Positions 33,491 through 42,181 of a DNA stretch of 64,000 nt are shown here, one piece after another (positions within the stretch are counted from its first letter, which is position 1; every line of letters starts with the position of its first letter). The DNA comes from Bacteroidales bacterium (lineage in GTDB: Bacteria > Planctomycetota > Planctomycetia > Gemmatales > Gemmataceae). The stretch covers positions 1-64,000 of the forward strand of contig JAIXLE010000134.1 in assembly GCA_026931725.1 (NCBI GenBank), given 5' to 3'. A model generated the notes under the pieces. The model saw nothing but the letters and a program-made list of their open reading frames with translations, was not told the DNA's origin and ran no database searches. Made by a program: the position numbers and the translations under genes.

Positions 33491-35005
33491 ATGGCATTTT
33501 CCGTTATGAGCAAGAAAAAAGAGTACGGCGATTTTCAGACCCCATTGGGTTTGGCTACCGATGTGTGCAACTTATTGGAGAAAATCGGATTACGGCCTGC
33601 CTCATTGTTGGAACCGACGTGTGGATTGGGTTCGTTTATTTTCGCCGGGATGAAACAATTTCGAACACTCCAACAGATTCTTGGAGCGGAAATCCACTCG
33701 GACTATGTCAAAGTTTTGGAATCTCAGCTACAGGGGTTAAAGGCTGCTACAAAAACGCGAGTCGTCGTGGCTGATTTCTTTATCACAGACTGGAATCAAG
33801 TTGTCACGGAGTTGCCGGAACCAGTTTTGGTATTGGGGAATTTACCCTGGGTCACCAATGCTCATCTGAGCAAGCTCTGTAGTCAGAATTTGCCCACGAA
33901 ATCCAATTTTCAAAATCGTAGTGGGCTGGATGCCATTACTGGTAAATCCAACTTCGATATTTCGGAATGGATGTTGATCCGTTTGCTAGAGGCTTTGAAT
34001 GGGCGGCACGGTGCACTTGCCATGTTGTGCAAATCCTCTGTGGCGCGGAAAACCTTGTTTCATGCTTGGAAGCATGGCATTCAAATTGAAAAATCAGCAA
34101 TGTATCGTATTGAGTGTGACACCCATTTTGATGCTCATGTCGATGCCGTACTACTGGTAATCCATTTTCGACCGGGATCTTGGGATCTGGAAGCAAAACT
34201 CTATTCAAATCTTAATGATGCAGAACTCGAAACAATTATTGGTATCGAGGAAGGGATAATACTTTCTGATGTGTCGACATATCGCAGATTTCGGCATCTT
34301 CAGGGTGAATGTGCTTTGAAATGGCGTTCGGGCATCAAACACGATTGTTCAAAAGTTATGGAACTGATACGAGATGGAGTCCAGTATCGTAACGGCATGA
34401 ATCAGACTGTTGAGCTAGAAGATACCTATCTTTTCCCGATGATGAAAAGCTCCCACGTTGCCAATGGAGTCGTGGGTAATGCCCGATGGATGCTCGTACC
34501 GCAGCGAACGATTGGTGAGAGTACATCGATCATTGCACAACGAGCACCTCGGACTTGGGCCTACTTGAATCAGTATGCGGAGCATCTGGAAAAACGTGCC
34601 AGTGTGATCTACCGAAATCGCCCACCGTTCTCTGTGTTCGGGGTGGGAGATTATTCATTTGCGCCCTGGAAAGTTGCCATCAGTGGCTTCTACAAAAAAT
34701 TGTCATTTCAAGTGATCGGTCCGATTGATGCAAAACCTGTTGTGTTTGATGATACAAGTTATTTTTTGCCATTTCAGACACAGCCACAGGCTGAGTATAT
34801 TGCATCAATACTTAATGCAGATCATGCTCGGGCGTTCTATGAATCGCTAGTATTTTGGGATGCCAAGCGCCCGATTACTGCGGATTTGTTACGCCGTTTG
34901 GATTTGCGAAAACTTGCCGCCGAAGAAGGATCATCTGTTCAATTTCAGTCACTCTTCGGTTCGGAGCAGAGTACGCAGACTTGTTCACTGTTCGATGCAG
35001 TGTGA
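33491..35005 (+). CDS. Type II DNA adenine-type methyltransferase
   Basis: A 504-residue (499 if the second ATG at 33506 is used) SAM-dependent DNA methyltransferase. Counting from 33506, DFQTP (9-13) is motif X, LLEPTCGLGSF (34-44) is the SAM-binding motif I, and GNLPWVTN (NLPW at 112-115) is the catalytic motif IV, a variant of (N/D)PPY that marks amino-methylation of adenine or cytosine. KSNFDISEWMLIRLLEAL and LAMLCKSSVARK follow as in related modification enzymes. The C-terminal part is the likely target-recognition region. It protects host DNA from the endonuclease encoded 35 bases upstream. AT-rich codon use matches the partner gene and points to joint acquisition. SMALL alternative: a solitary methylase is unlikely given the neighbour. 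Confidence 0.88.
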   Translation: MAFSVMSKKKEYGDFQTPLGLATDVCNLLEKIGLRPASLLEPTCGLGSFIFAGMKQFRTLQQILGAEIHSDYVKVLESQLQGLKAATKTRVVVADFFITDWNQVVTELPEPVLVLGNLPWVTNAHLSKLCSQNLPTKSNFQNRSGLDAITGKSNFDISEWMLIRLLEALNGRHGALAMLCKSSVARKTLFHAWKHGIQIEKSAMYRIECDTHFDAHVDAVLLVIHFRPGSWDLEAKLYSNLNDAELETIIGIEEGIILSDVSTYRRFRHLQGECALKWRSGIKHDCSKVMELIRDGVQYRNGMNQTVELEDTYLFPMMKSSHVANGVVGNARWMLVPQRTIGESTSIIAQRAPRTWAYLNQYAEHLEKRASVIYRNRPPFSVFGVGDYSFAPWKVAISGFYKKLSFQVIGPIDAKPVVFDDTSYFLPFQTQPQAEYIASILNADHARAFYESLVFWDAKRPITADLLRRLDLRKLAAEEGSSVQFQSLFGSEQSTQTCSLFDAV

Positions 35006-35065
35006 GCATCCTGGCATATCATCATCGCCTTAGCTAATACCGGAACCACGCAGTAGAATAACATC

Positions 35066-35824
35066 ATGAAACGCACCCTTGCTATTGTCATTGCTCTCTT
35101 TCTCAGCACCATCACGGTGAGCGCGAAAGATTTTCCTCGGCCACTGAGCTACGCTGAGGCGATCGGGAAGGATTACATCTTCGTCATGCTCGGCCCGTTG
35201 GAAGTCGATCAGGCGGCTGCTCCGGGCGATGCCAAACTGCTGGCCGACCTGCGGGCGAAGTACCCCGCGTCCGGGCTGTACCCAGCGGCGGGGGGGCTAG
35301 CTGTCTGGACCACCGATGCCCCGTATGTTCCCTCCGCTAATGCGTTCGCCTCCACCGATGGCGTTCACATGGCCCTGATCGAAGGCGACTGGTGGAAGAC
35401 GAAAGAGTATGTTTCCCCGAGACGATTGCCCGAAGAGAAGTCCCAAGCGCAGCTCCACGGGCCAGCGGTCAGCTTCTACGTCCAAGGCCAGTTACGGAAA
35501 CGGTACACCGTCGATCAACTCATTCAGGAACCGAATCGGTTGGAACACACCCCAGAGCATGTGCTTTGGGCTGCCGGGGCGGCGTTGAACGATGAAACGA
35601 TGCGCTTCGTCGTGATGACGCAAGATGCTCAGCGGATCACTTTCGATGCGACCACGGGAGAAATGCTGCGACGGGATCCCGCTGGGTTCGGCAATCCCAT
35701 TGCTTCCTGGATTATTGCCGCTTGTGGCGGGTTGTCGCTGCTGGTGCTGGCCATCTGGGCTTGGATCGTTTTCCTGCGGCGCGGCAAGAGCGTCACGGCT
35801 TCGGTAACCCCGTCGCCTTCATAA
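35066..35824 (+). CDS. Exported membrane-anchored protein of unknown function
   Basis: A 252-residue protein with a signal peptide (MKRTLAIVIALFLSTITVSA), a soluble middle part with SYAEAIGKDYIFVMLGP, YPASGLYPAAGGLAVWTTD and ALIEGDWWKTKEYVSPRRL, and a single C-terminal membrane segment (WIIAACGGLSLLVLAIWAWIVF) followed by a basic tail. The bulk should face the periplasm. I do not recognise a family. Its last 32 bases overlap the 3' end of the convergent gene. Confidence 0.72.
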   Translation: MKRTLAIVIALFLSTITVSAKDFPRPLSYAEAIGKDYIFVMLGPLEVDQAAAPGDAKLLADLRAKYPASGLYPAAGGLAVWTTDAPYVPSANAFASTDGVHMALIEGDWWKTKEYVSPRRLPEEKSQAQLHGPAVSFYVQGQLRKRYTVDQLIQEPNRLEHTPEHVLWAAGAALNDETMRFVVMTQDAQRITFDATTGEMLRRDPAGFGNPIASWIIAACGGLSLLVLAIWAWIVFLRRGKSVTASVTPSPS

Positions 35825-36359
35825 GTCGTGTGAATTTCTGATCGTGAATCCAGACCACGAGCGTCTGCCGATTCTCACCTTCCCAACCGAGGGCAGCCGG
35901 GGTGCCCGGCTTGGGCAGCATCAACACGCCGGACAGCCGGCCAGTGGGGTCGAAGACCTGAATGTTCTCCGGTGTCGCGGCGTAGATGCGTCCGGCGGAA
36001 TCGACCACCATTGCGGATACGGCCAATGCTGTCGCTCCTTTCTTCAACCGCAGGGGGCAGTACGGAGCGGGGTTTTGCAGTTCCCCTTTCTCGTTGGCGC
36101 ACAAAGCCCAGATGTGCCGTCCCGTTGCCACTCCCGCGAACACGGTGCCGCCATCCGGTGAGGCCACCGAAGTTGTTGCGGAGCCTAACCCCGGAATCGT
36201 GATTCTCGGTTTGGGAATTGTTGGCTTTTCACTCGCCGCTTGTGCTGTTTTCCAGGTTTCACCGTCCTGAACAAACTGCGACAATGGCATGTCTTGCCCG
36301 ACCGCCATCCCGGCCAGTCCCGGCAATAGCAGCACCACTCCGACCCACCACGGTTTCAT
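35793..36359 (-). CDS. Short secreted gluconolactonase/SMP-30-like protein
   Basis: A 188-residue exported protein (signal MKPWWVGVVLLLPGLAGMAVG). From about residue 70 it has beta-propeller-like blades: SVASPDGGTVFAGVATGRHIWAL, VVDSAGRIYAATPENIQVFDP and GWEGENRQTLVVWIHDQKFTRL, as in SMP-30/gluconolactonase proteins. At 188 residues it is far shorter than a complete six-blade enzyme (about 300), so it may be degenerate or only a sensor-like domain. It lies 86 bases after a secreted esterase gene on the same strand; in planctomycetes such esterase and gluconolactonase parts are often neighbours or fused. Confidence 0.65.
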   Translation of the reverse strand: MKPWWVGVVLLLPGLAGMAVGQDMPLSQFVQDGETWKTAQAASEKPTIPKPRITIPGLGSATTSVASPDGGTVFAGVATGRHIWALCANEKGELQNPAPYCPLRLKKGATALAVSAMVVDSAGRIYAATPENIQVFDPTGRLSGVLMLPKPGTPAALGWEGENRQTLVVWIHDQKFTRLMKATGLPKP

Positions 36360-36445
36360 GATACCTCTCCGAGCAATTGTCAGATTCTGGAAACGCTTGT
36401 TCTGATTTCTGTTCCTCAAACCTGAAACTCTGAAACCCGAAACCG

Positions 36446-37306
36446 TTATTTCCGCCACAGCCAGATGAGGCTCTCGGGAAGGATCGCGCCACCGTGACGG
36501 CCATTGTGGCCACCGTCGCCGAAGGCAAACTGATAGTCGTAGCCCATGAATTTCAACGCGGCGGCCATCTGCTGATTCGCCAGCGGCCAGTGCCCATGCA
36601 GGTTATCGAGGTCGTTGGCCCCATCTTGCAGGAAGACGCGGATCGGCTTCTTCTCGGTCTTGCGGATGATGCCGGGGTAGGCATCGCCACCACGAATGTT
36701 CGTGAAACTGCCGACGTGGCTGAGGACTTTGCCGAACAGGTCTGGCCGTTCCCAAGCCACGGTGAAGGCACAAATTCCACCACTGCTGATGCCGCCGATG
36801 GCCCGCTGGGCGGGATCACGGCTGAGTTTCACCGCGGCGGTTTTCTCGACCCGCGGCAACAGATCGACTTCTAAAAACTTGGCGTACTGGTCGGAGAGGG
36901 TGTCGTACTCAAAACTCCGGTTCGAGCGGGGTTTTCCTTTCCCCTGGGAAGGAAACACGCCGGGATTGACGAACACGCCAATCGTGACCGGCATCTTCTT
37001 CTGATGGATGAGATTGTCGCAGACGACCGGGACACGGAAACCCCCCGTGGGGTTCTGATAACCGTTTCCATCTTGAAAGACCATGAGTGCCGCCGCGGAC
37101 TTTCCGTCGTATTGGGCCGGAATGTACACCCAGTAATCTCGCGTCGTGCCGGGGAAGATGGTGCTATCGTTCAGGCTGTATTTCGTAATGGTGCCTTTCG
37201 GAACCCCGTCTTTGTACTGGGAGTTCGGGCCGAGTTGGTAACCGTCCGCCGCCGGGGTGAGTCCCACGGTCAGAAGCAAAGCCGCCCATCCTGTAACGAA
37301 ACGCAT
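36446..37306 (-). CDS. Secreted esterase D-family alpha/beta hydrolase
   Basis: A 286-residue exported hydrolase with a short signal peptide ([20 protein letters not shown]). The fold resembles the esterase D/enterochelin esterase group: [25 protein letters not shown], the nucleophile elbow GGISSGG, the acid in DGANDLDN and the histidine in [11 protein letters not shown]. It probably cleaves an ester on a carbohydrate or siderophore in the periplasm. The SMP-30-like gene follows on the same strand. Confidence 0.85.
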   Translation of the reverse strand: MRFVTGWAALLLTVGLTPAADGYQLGPNSQYKDGVPKGTITKYSLNDSTIFPGTTRDYWVYIPAQYDGKSAAALMVFQDGNGYQNPTGGFRVPVVCDNLIHQKKMPVTIGVFVNPGVFPSQGKGKPRSNRSFEYDTLSDQYAKFLEVDLLPRVEKTAAVKLSRDPAQRAIGGISSGGICAFTVAWERPDLFGKVLSHVGSFTNIRGGDAYPGIIRKTEKKPIRVFLQDGANDLDNLHGHWPLANQQMAAALKFMGYDYQFAFGDGGHNGRHGGAILPESLIWLWRK

Positions 37307-37482
37307 GCGTCGAACCTTTCCAGAAATGGCATCCGGGTCAGTGCGCCCAGCGTATCACCTCCGACTTCGCGCAACAACGATTCGGGTTGGGAATCTTTGC
37401 TGGGCATCGGCCTTGGCCGGGGTCGTCGCGGTCGCATTTGCGGAGAAGGGGAATTCCAGAGTCCGAATCCGGGGTATCAGCG

Positions 37483-37491
37483 TGATATACT
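37483..37491 (+). promoter_or_regulatory. Candidate extended -10 promoter of the FG-GAP gene
   Basis: TGATATACT combines an extended -10 TGn with TATACT, 41 bases before the ATG at 37532. No -35 match is seen, which is acceptable for an extended -10 promoter. Confidence 0.35.
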
Positions 37492-37531
37492 CAAGCTACC
37501 TACCTTCTCACTTGAATTGCCGGAGTCGGTC

Positions 37532-38740
37532 ATGAACACCGATCGCACCTTGTTGGCTTGTGAGTCTCTCGAAGACCGCCTCACTCCGGCGATTGTCGGC
37601 CTGGAAACTGTTGCTGGTACTGGCGTACTCGGCCCGATCCCCGTGGGTGCGGGGTTCATCGGTGCGGGAAGCCTGGGCACGGGTGTTTTGCCCTCGAATC
37701 TTCTCGTCAGCGGAACCCCGGATGGAAACGGTCAACTCGTTTTGCCGAATGCGAACCGATCCGGGTATCAGTTGCCGGGGGCGAATCAGCCGCTGATTCC
37801 GGGCTTCCCCGGCTTGGTACGGGTGGCTTTGGCCGATGTGACCGGAGATTCCATCCCGGATTGGATCGCGGGAGCGGGGCCGGGTGGGCAGCAAGTGGTC
37901 ATCCGCGATGGAGCCAGTGGCGCGATTCTGGCGAACTTTCTTCCGTTTGAATCTTCGTTTAACGGGGGTGTCTTTGTCTCGGCAGGGGACATCAACCAGG
38001 ATGGCCGGGCGGAAGTTGTGGTGACACCGGACCTCTCCGGCGGTCCACGGGTGAAGGTGTACGATGGGCTGAGCTTGTCGAAATCGCAAACGGTCGTTCT
38101 CGCGGATTTCTTCGGCATCGCGGATCGGGCGGGGGTGGTGGATGGGGCGTTCCGCGGGGGAGCCCGCACGGCCATCGGCGACATCAACGGCAACGGGTTC
38201 CCTGATGTCATCGTGGCAGCCGGTTTCGGCGGCGGCCCGCGGGTGACCGTGTGGGAAGGCGCATCCATCGCCAGGCCGAATGGCACTCAGCCTTCCGCGC
38301 CGCCGATTGCGAACTTTTTTGCGTTTGAGCCTACACTCCGCAATGGTCTTGTCGCGGCGGGGGATGTGAACGGGGATCGGTACGCGGATTTGGTCTTTGG
38401 TGGCGGCCCGGGTGGTGGCCCCCGTGTCCGGGTTGCCAGTGGAGCCAGCATTTCCGCGATTACCACCGATTTCGGCCTCGACGATCCGGGCCGAGCCTCT
38501 CTGACCATCATGAACTTCTTCGCGGGTGATCCGAACACACGGGCGGGAATCCGCGTGACGATGCGTAACCTCGATGGTGACGGTTTCGCGGACCTCGTCA
38601 CCGGCAGTGGAGCCGGACTCACACCAGAAGTGCGAGTCTATCGCGGAGCGTCACTCGTGGCGAACCCGCTCAACCCCGATCTGGCGCAGGTCTTCACACC
38701 GTTCTCCCAAGTCGTGACGGATGGGGTGTATGTGGGCTGA
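37532..38740 (+). CDS. FG-GAP/VCBS repeat protein with LEDRLTPA tag
   Basis: A 402-residue exported repeat protein. The N-terminus (residues 1-20) carries LACESLEDRLTPA, the planctomycete LExLEDRxxP tag that marks many large surface proteins in place of a normal signal peptide. At least five FG-GAP-like repeats with calcium-binding DxNxDG patterns follow: LADVTGDSIPDWIAGAGPGG, AGDINQDGRAEVVV, IGDINGNGFPDVIVAAGFGG, AGDVNGDRYADLVFGGGPGG and MRNLDGDGFADLVTGSGAG. It probably forms an integrin-like beta-propeller at the cell surface. An in-frame upstream extension exists but lacks any family match. Confidence 0.88.
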   Translation: MNTDRTLLACESLEDRLTPAIVGLETVAGTGVLGPIPVGAGFIGAGSLGTGVLPSNLLVSGTPDGNGQLVLPNANRSGYQLPGANQPLIPGFPGLVRVALADVTGDSIPDWIAGAGPGGQQVVIRDGASGAILANFLPFESSFNGGVFVSAGDINQDGRAEVVVTPDLSGGPRVKVYDGLSLSKSQTVVLADFFGIADRAGVVDGAFRGGARTAIGDINGNGFPDVIVAAGFGGGPRVTVWEGASIARPNGTQPSAPPIANFFAFEPTLRNGLVAAGDVNGDRYADLVFGGGPGGGPRVRVASGASISAITTDFGLDDPGRASLTIMNFFAGDPNTRAGIRVTMRNLDGDGFADLVTGSGAGLTPEVRVYRGASLVANPLNPDLAQVFTPFSQVVTDGVYVG

Positions 38741-38821
38741 GCATTCCCCAGAATGGTTGATAACATAAGGGTTCCGGCCGGTCGCCGCGATCGGTCGAAT
38801 GTCATTTCCGGGAGAACCCCC

Positions 38822-39301
38822 ATGCAAGGCCATACCGAGATTCTCGACGCTCTGAACCGTGCCCTGACCATCGAACTCACCGCCATTAATCAATATTTCT
38901 GCCAAGCGAAGATGTGCAAGAACTGGGGGCTGATGAAGCTGGGGAAAAAGCACTACGAAGAGTCCATCGGCGAGATGAAACATGCGGATCAACTGATCGA
39001 ACGCATTCTCTTCCTCGAAGGCGTGCCCGAAATTGCCCGCTACGATGTCATCCGCGTCGGGGCGGACGTGAAAGAGCAGTTCGAGAATGACCTCAAGCTC
39101 GAAACCGGCGGAGTGGCGGCGTACAACGAACTCGTCGATTTGGCCATTCGCCTGAAAGACAACGGCACGCACGATCTGGCGCTGAAAATTTTGACGGATT
39201 CCGAAGAACACGTCGACTGGCTGGAAACCCAGCTCGGGCTGATTCAGATGGTCGGGCTGGAAAAATATCTGGCCGAGCAAATTGGCGGGGATGCAGAATA
39301 A
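38822..39301 (+). CDS. bfr: Bacterioferritin
   Basis: Bacterioferritin forms a 24-subunit shell that oxidises and stores iron. The 159-residue protein keeps the di-iron ligands Glu18, Glu51 and His54 and the haem-ligand Met52 at the same numbers as the E. coli protein (EESIGEMKHADQLIERILFLEG), plus a C-terminal DSEEHVDWLETQLGLI with the remaining ligands. The ATG at 38822 gives the family N-terminus and is preceded by CGGGAGAA. The ferredoxin that releases its iron (bfd) is encoded on the opposite strand with only three bases between the stops. Confidence 0.96.
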   Translation: MQGHTEILDALNRALTIELTAINQYFCQAKMCKNWGLMKLGKKHYEESIGEMKHADQLIERILFLEGVPEIARYDVIRVGADVKEQFENDLKLETGGVAAYNELVDLAIRLKDNGTHDLALKILTDSEEHVDWLETQLGLIQMVGLEKYLAEQIGGDAE

Positions 39302-39304
39302 AGC

Positions 39305-39577
39305 TCAGACACTCGCCATCTCCACCTGAACGACCGGCAGGGCATACACTGCCAGATACTGCCGGATCTCTCGCCGACAGCAACCGCAACCGGAACCGGC
39401 TTCGGTGAGCTGCTGCACAGCGCGTTCGGTCGTTGCGCCGTGAATTTGAATCGCCGTAATGATCTCCTGCTCAGTGACTTGCAGACACCGGCAGACGATG
39501 CGATCCGGGCAGCTTCCGACAGAGGGACACGACCGACAGGAGCCGGTACAGGCGGGGGCGGGTTCGCAGGAATGCAT
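39305..39577 (-). CDS. bfd: Bacterioferritin-associated ferredoxin with extra N-terminal cysteines
   Basis: A 90-residue BFD-like [2Fe-2S] protein that should reduce bacterioferritin's core to release iron. The cluster ligands are Cys29, Cys31, Cys64 and Cys67, fitting C-x-C-x32-C-x2-C. Unlike the ~64-residue E. coli Bfd, it has a 28-residue N-terminal extension with five further cysteines (Cys4, 10, 14, 17, 23), which could hold another metal or cluster. Its start is 20 bases from a perfect 7-1-7 inverted repeat resembling a Fur box. It converges on bfr. Confidence 0.85.
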   Translation of the reverse strand: MHSCEPAPACTGSCRSCPSVGSCPDRIVCRCLQVTEQEIITAIQIHGATTERAVQQLTEAGSGCGCCRREIRQYLAVYALPVVQVEMASV

Positions 39578-39596
39578 ATCGGCCTCGGAGTATTCC

Positions 39597-39611
39597 TGAG
39601 ACTGAGTCTCA
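39597..39611 (-). promoter_or_regulatory. Fur-like operator before bfd
   Basis: TGAGACT-G-AGTCTCA is a perfect 7-1-7 inverted repeat whose arms match five of seven bases of the Fur heptamer TGATAAT. On the bfd strand it directly follows a TAATAT -10-like hexamer (plus-strand 39617-39622) and lies 20 bases before the start codon, so a bound regulator would block transcription. Confidence 0.4.
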
Positions 39612-39862
39612 TTCCCATATTAGCCACCCTGTTTTCCGAGTCAAGATATTCTGCTGCGCCGATTGGTGGGCGGTGATACCGGCATGCGGGCCGGGTTTGG
39701 ATGCTTTTTCGGTTCTGTGATGATTCCTCAGTCCAGTGTTGCCCTCATGACAGGGGATCGGTTAGGCTAATAGTACCTCCCGCCTGCGGATTCGTTTGGG
39801 CCGCGTTCGATTGTGTTGTGCTGCTGGTGTCCTGCCGTGATTCTTTGTCAGGTGCTGCCATC

Positions 39863-42031
39863 ATGATGACCCCCATGCTCACCCTTCTGGTCGCATCGCT
39901 TCCCACCACGGCGGCGGTTCCACCGGCACCTGCGGCTCCCGTGAGCTTCCAACGGGATGTGATTCCGATCATGACCGCCGCGGGGTGCAATCAAGGTGCC
40001 TGTCACGGTACTCCCACGGGGAAGAACGGCTTTCGCCTGAGCCTGCGGGGATACGACCCGGCGCTCGATTATCAAACCATAACCCGTGAGATGGGCGGTC
40101 GCCGGATTCATCGCTTGGACCCCGATGCCAGTTTGCTGCTGGTGAAGGGCAGCGGCTTGGTTCCACACGGCGGCGGGAAGCGGTTCGAGCCGCACGGCCA
40201 ACTGTATGCAATCGTCCGTGCCTGGATTGCCGCCGGGGCCATGCGGGATCAGGCCGAACCGCCGACGCAGTTGACCGTCAGCCCCGCGCACACCATCCTC
40301 GATGCTCCCGTGGATCGGGTGACGCTGCGGGTGTCCGCCACCTTTGCCGATGGCACACAGCGGGATGTCACCCATCTGACCCGCTTTTCGGTGAACGACC
40401 CCGTGACCGCCAGTGTGGATGCATCTGGGATTGTGCGTCGGAACCTCCGGGGAGAGGTTGCCATCGCGGCGGAGTACATGGGACGCATGGCCACGGCGGT
40501 CGTGTTGTTCCGCGATCCGGTGCCGGGGTATCAGCCGCCGCAGTTCCCCGCGGTGAATTTCGTGGACACGATCCTCTTCGAGCGATGGAAAGAACTGCTC
40601 ATCACTCCAGGGGCGTTGTGTACCGATGGGGAATTCCTGCGCCGAGCCACGCTGGACATCACCGGACGGATTCCCACGGTCGAGGAAACCCGACAATTCC
40701 TCACGGATGCCGCACCCGACAAACGGGAACGCCTCATCAATCGGCTACTGGATTCCGAGGACTTCACCGCTTGGTGGACGCAAAAATGGGCTGACCGACT
40801 GAGCCTGAACAACCGATTCGTCGGCAAGACCGGAGCGGTGAAGTTTCATGCCTGGATTCGCGCACAGATGGCCGCGAACGTGCCGGAAGATGAGTTCGTC
40901 CGACGAATTCTGACCGCGTCCGGGCCGAGTTACTCCCACCCCCCCGCCGGGTTTTACCGTCGCCTGCGGACCCCGGATTTACGCGGCGAAGAGATTGCCC
41001 AGCTGTTCATGGGCGTGCGGATGCAGTGCGCGAAGTGCCACAATCACCCCGGTGAACGCTGGACTCAGGATGAATACTATGGCTTGGCCGCGTTCTTCAA
41101 CCAGCTGACCTACCGCAATGGGCCGTTCTTCAATCATATCTATGATAAAGAAGAAACAATCATCGGCACGCACTCCGGGGAAGTCGTGCAGCCACGCACC
41201 GGCCAGCGGATGCCGCCGAAGTTCCTCGGTGGCGCGGTTCCGACCATTTCCCCGCACGAGGACCGCCGAGCCGTGTTCGCGCACTGGTTGACGGCTCCTG
41301 ACAATCCATTCTTCGCCCCAGCGGCAGGGAATCGCATCTGGTATCACCTGTTTGGTCGCGGTCTGGTGGATCCGGTGGATGACATCCGCAGCACGAATCC
41401 GGCTGTCTCCGAACCGCTGTTGGCTGCACTGGCGCAGGAGTTCCAGCGTGTCGGCTACGACCGCAAGCAACTGATTCGGACAATCGTTCTGTCCCGAACT
41501 TACCAGTTATCATCGGCCGCGATGCCGGGTGATAATGAGTTGGCCGAAAAGTATTTTGCCCGGTATCCGGTTCGCCGACTCGGCGCGGAACAACTCCTGG
41601 ATGCGATCACCCAGGCCACGGGAGTCGTGGAAGCATTCCCCAGTTTACCCGTGGGTACGCAGGCGACCGAGTTGCCCGATGGGGAATACAAACACCCGTT
41701 CCTCGAAGCGTTTGGCCGACCGGCTCGGGCGATGGTGTGCGAATGCGAACGCGAATCGGATACGAACCTGATTCAGGCACTCCAGCTGATCGGCGGGACC
41801 GTCACGAACACCAAGGCCCGTTCGCCCCAAGGTCGCGCGGCCTTGCTTGCCGCCAGTAACCAGACACCCGATGCGATTTTGGAGGAATTGTTCCTTGCCA
41901 CATTGACCCGTCGTCCGACTGACGCGGAACGCCAATTGGTGCTACCCGCATTCGCGCGGAACCGCACCACGGCTGCAATGGATCTGCTACACTCGCTACT
42001 GAATCACCCGGAGTTCGTCTTCCAGCACTAA
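39863..42031 (+). CDS. DUF1549/DUF1553 cytochrome-like exported protein
   Basis: A 722-residue protein of the planctomycete DUF1549-DUF1553 group. A signal peptide (MMTPMLTLLVASLPTTAAVP) is followed by CNQGACHG, a haem-type CxxxCH site, then a Big2-like beta domain (about residues 125-210, TLRVSATFADGTQRDVT), DUF1549 with NFVDTILFERWKEL and RRATLDITGRIPTVEE, a CAKCHNHP haem-type CxxCH motif near residue 395, and DUF1553 (HWLTAPDNPFFAPAAGNRIWYHLFGRGLVDP). The function of the family is unknown; redox-linked degradation of polymers is suspected. A DUF1501 partner gene usually follows but is absent here. Confidence 0.9.
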   Translation: MMTPMLTLLVASLPTTAAVPPAPAAPVSFQRDVIPIMTAAGCNQGACHGTPTGKNGFRLSLRGYDPALDYQTITREMGGRRIHRLDPDASLLLVKGSGLVPHGGGKRFEPHGQLYAIVRAWIAAGAMRDQAEPPTQLTVSPAHTILDAPVDRVTLRVSATFADGTQRDVTHLTRFSVNDPVTASVDASGIVRRNLRGEVAIAAEYMGRMATAVVLFRDPVPGYQPPQFPAVNFVDTILFERWKELLITPGALCTDGEFLRRATLDITGRIPTVEETRQFLTDAAPDKRERLINRLLDSEDFTAWWTQKWADRLSLNNRFVGKTGAVKFHAWIRAQMAANVPEDEFVRRILTASGPSYSHPPAGFYRRLRTPDLRGEEIAQLFMGVRMQCAKCHNHPGERWTQDEYYGLAAFFNQLTYRNGPFFNHIYDKEETIIGTHSGEVVQPRTGQRMPPKFLGGAVPTISPHEDRRAVFAHWLTAPDNPFFAPAAGNRIWYHLFGRGLVDPVDDIRSTNPAVSEPLLAALAQEFQRVGYDRKQLIRTIVLSRTYQLSSAAMPGDNELAEKYFARYPVRRLGAEQLLDAITQATGVVEAFPSLPVGTQATELPDGEYKHPFLEAFGRPARAMVCECERESDTNLIQALQLIGGTVTNTKARSPQGRAALLAASNQTPDAILEELFLATLTRRPTDAERQLVLPAFARNRTTAAMDLLHSLLNHPEFVFQH

Positions 42032-42116
42032 TCGTTTTGGCTGGATGCCGGTTTACGGTGTGAGGATGTGATATTCTGTCGAGATTATGACATTTCGATA
42101 AGAATGGAACCCGCTA

Positions 42117-42148
42117 TTCGACACACCGGGTGGACGCGGTGTGTCGAA
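42117..42148. terminator. Bidirectional hairpin between convergent genes
   Basis: TTCGACACACCG (42117-42128) pairs perfectly with 42137-42148 around an eight-base loop GGTGGACG. It lies 85 bases after the DUF1553 stop and 34 bases from the end of the convergent small gene. No T-run follows. Confidence 0.6.
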
Positions 42149-42181
42149 CTGTTGACCGTGTAGTTCCCCGCAATCGGGCGG

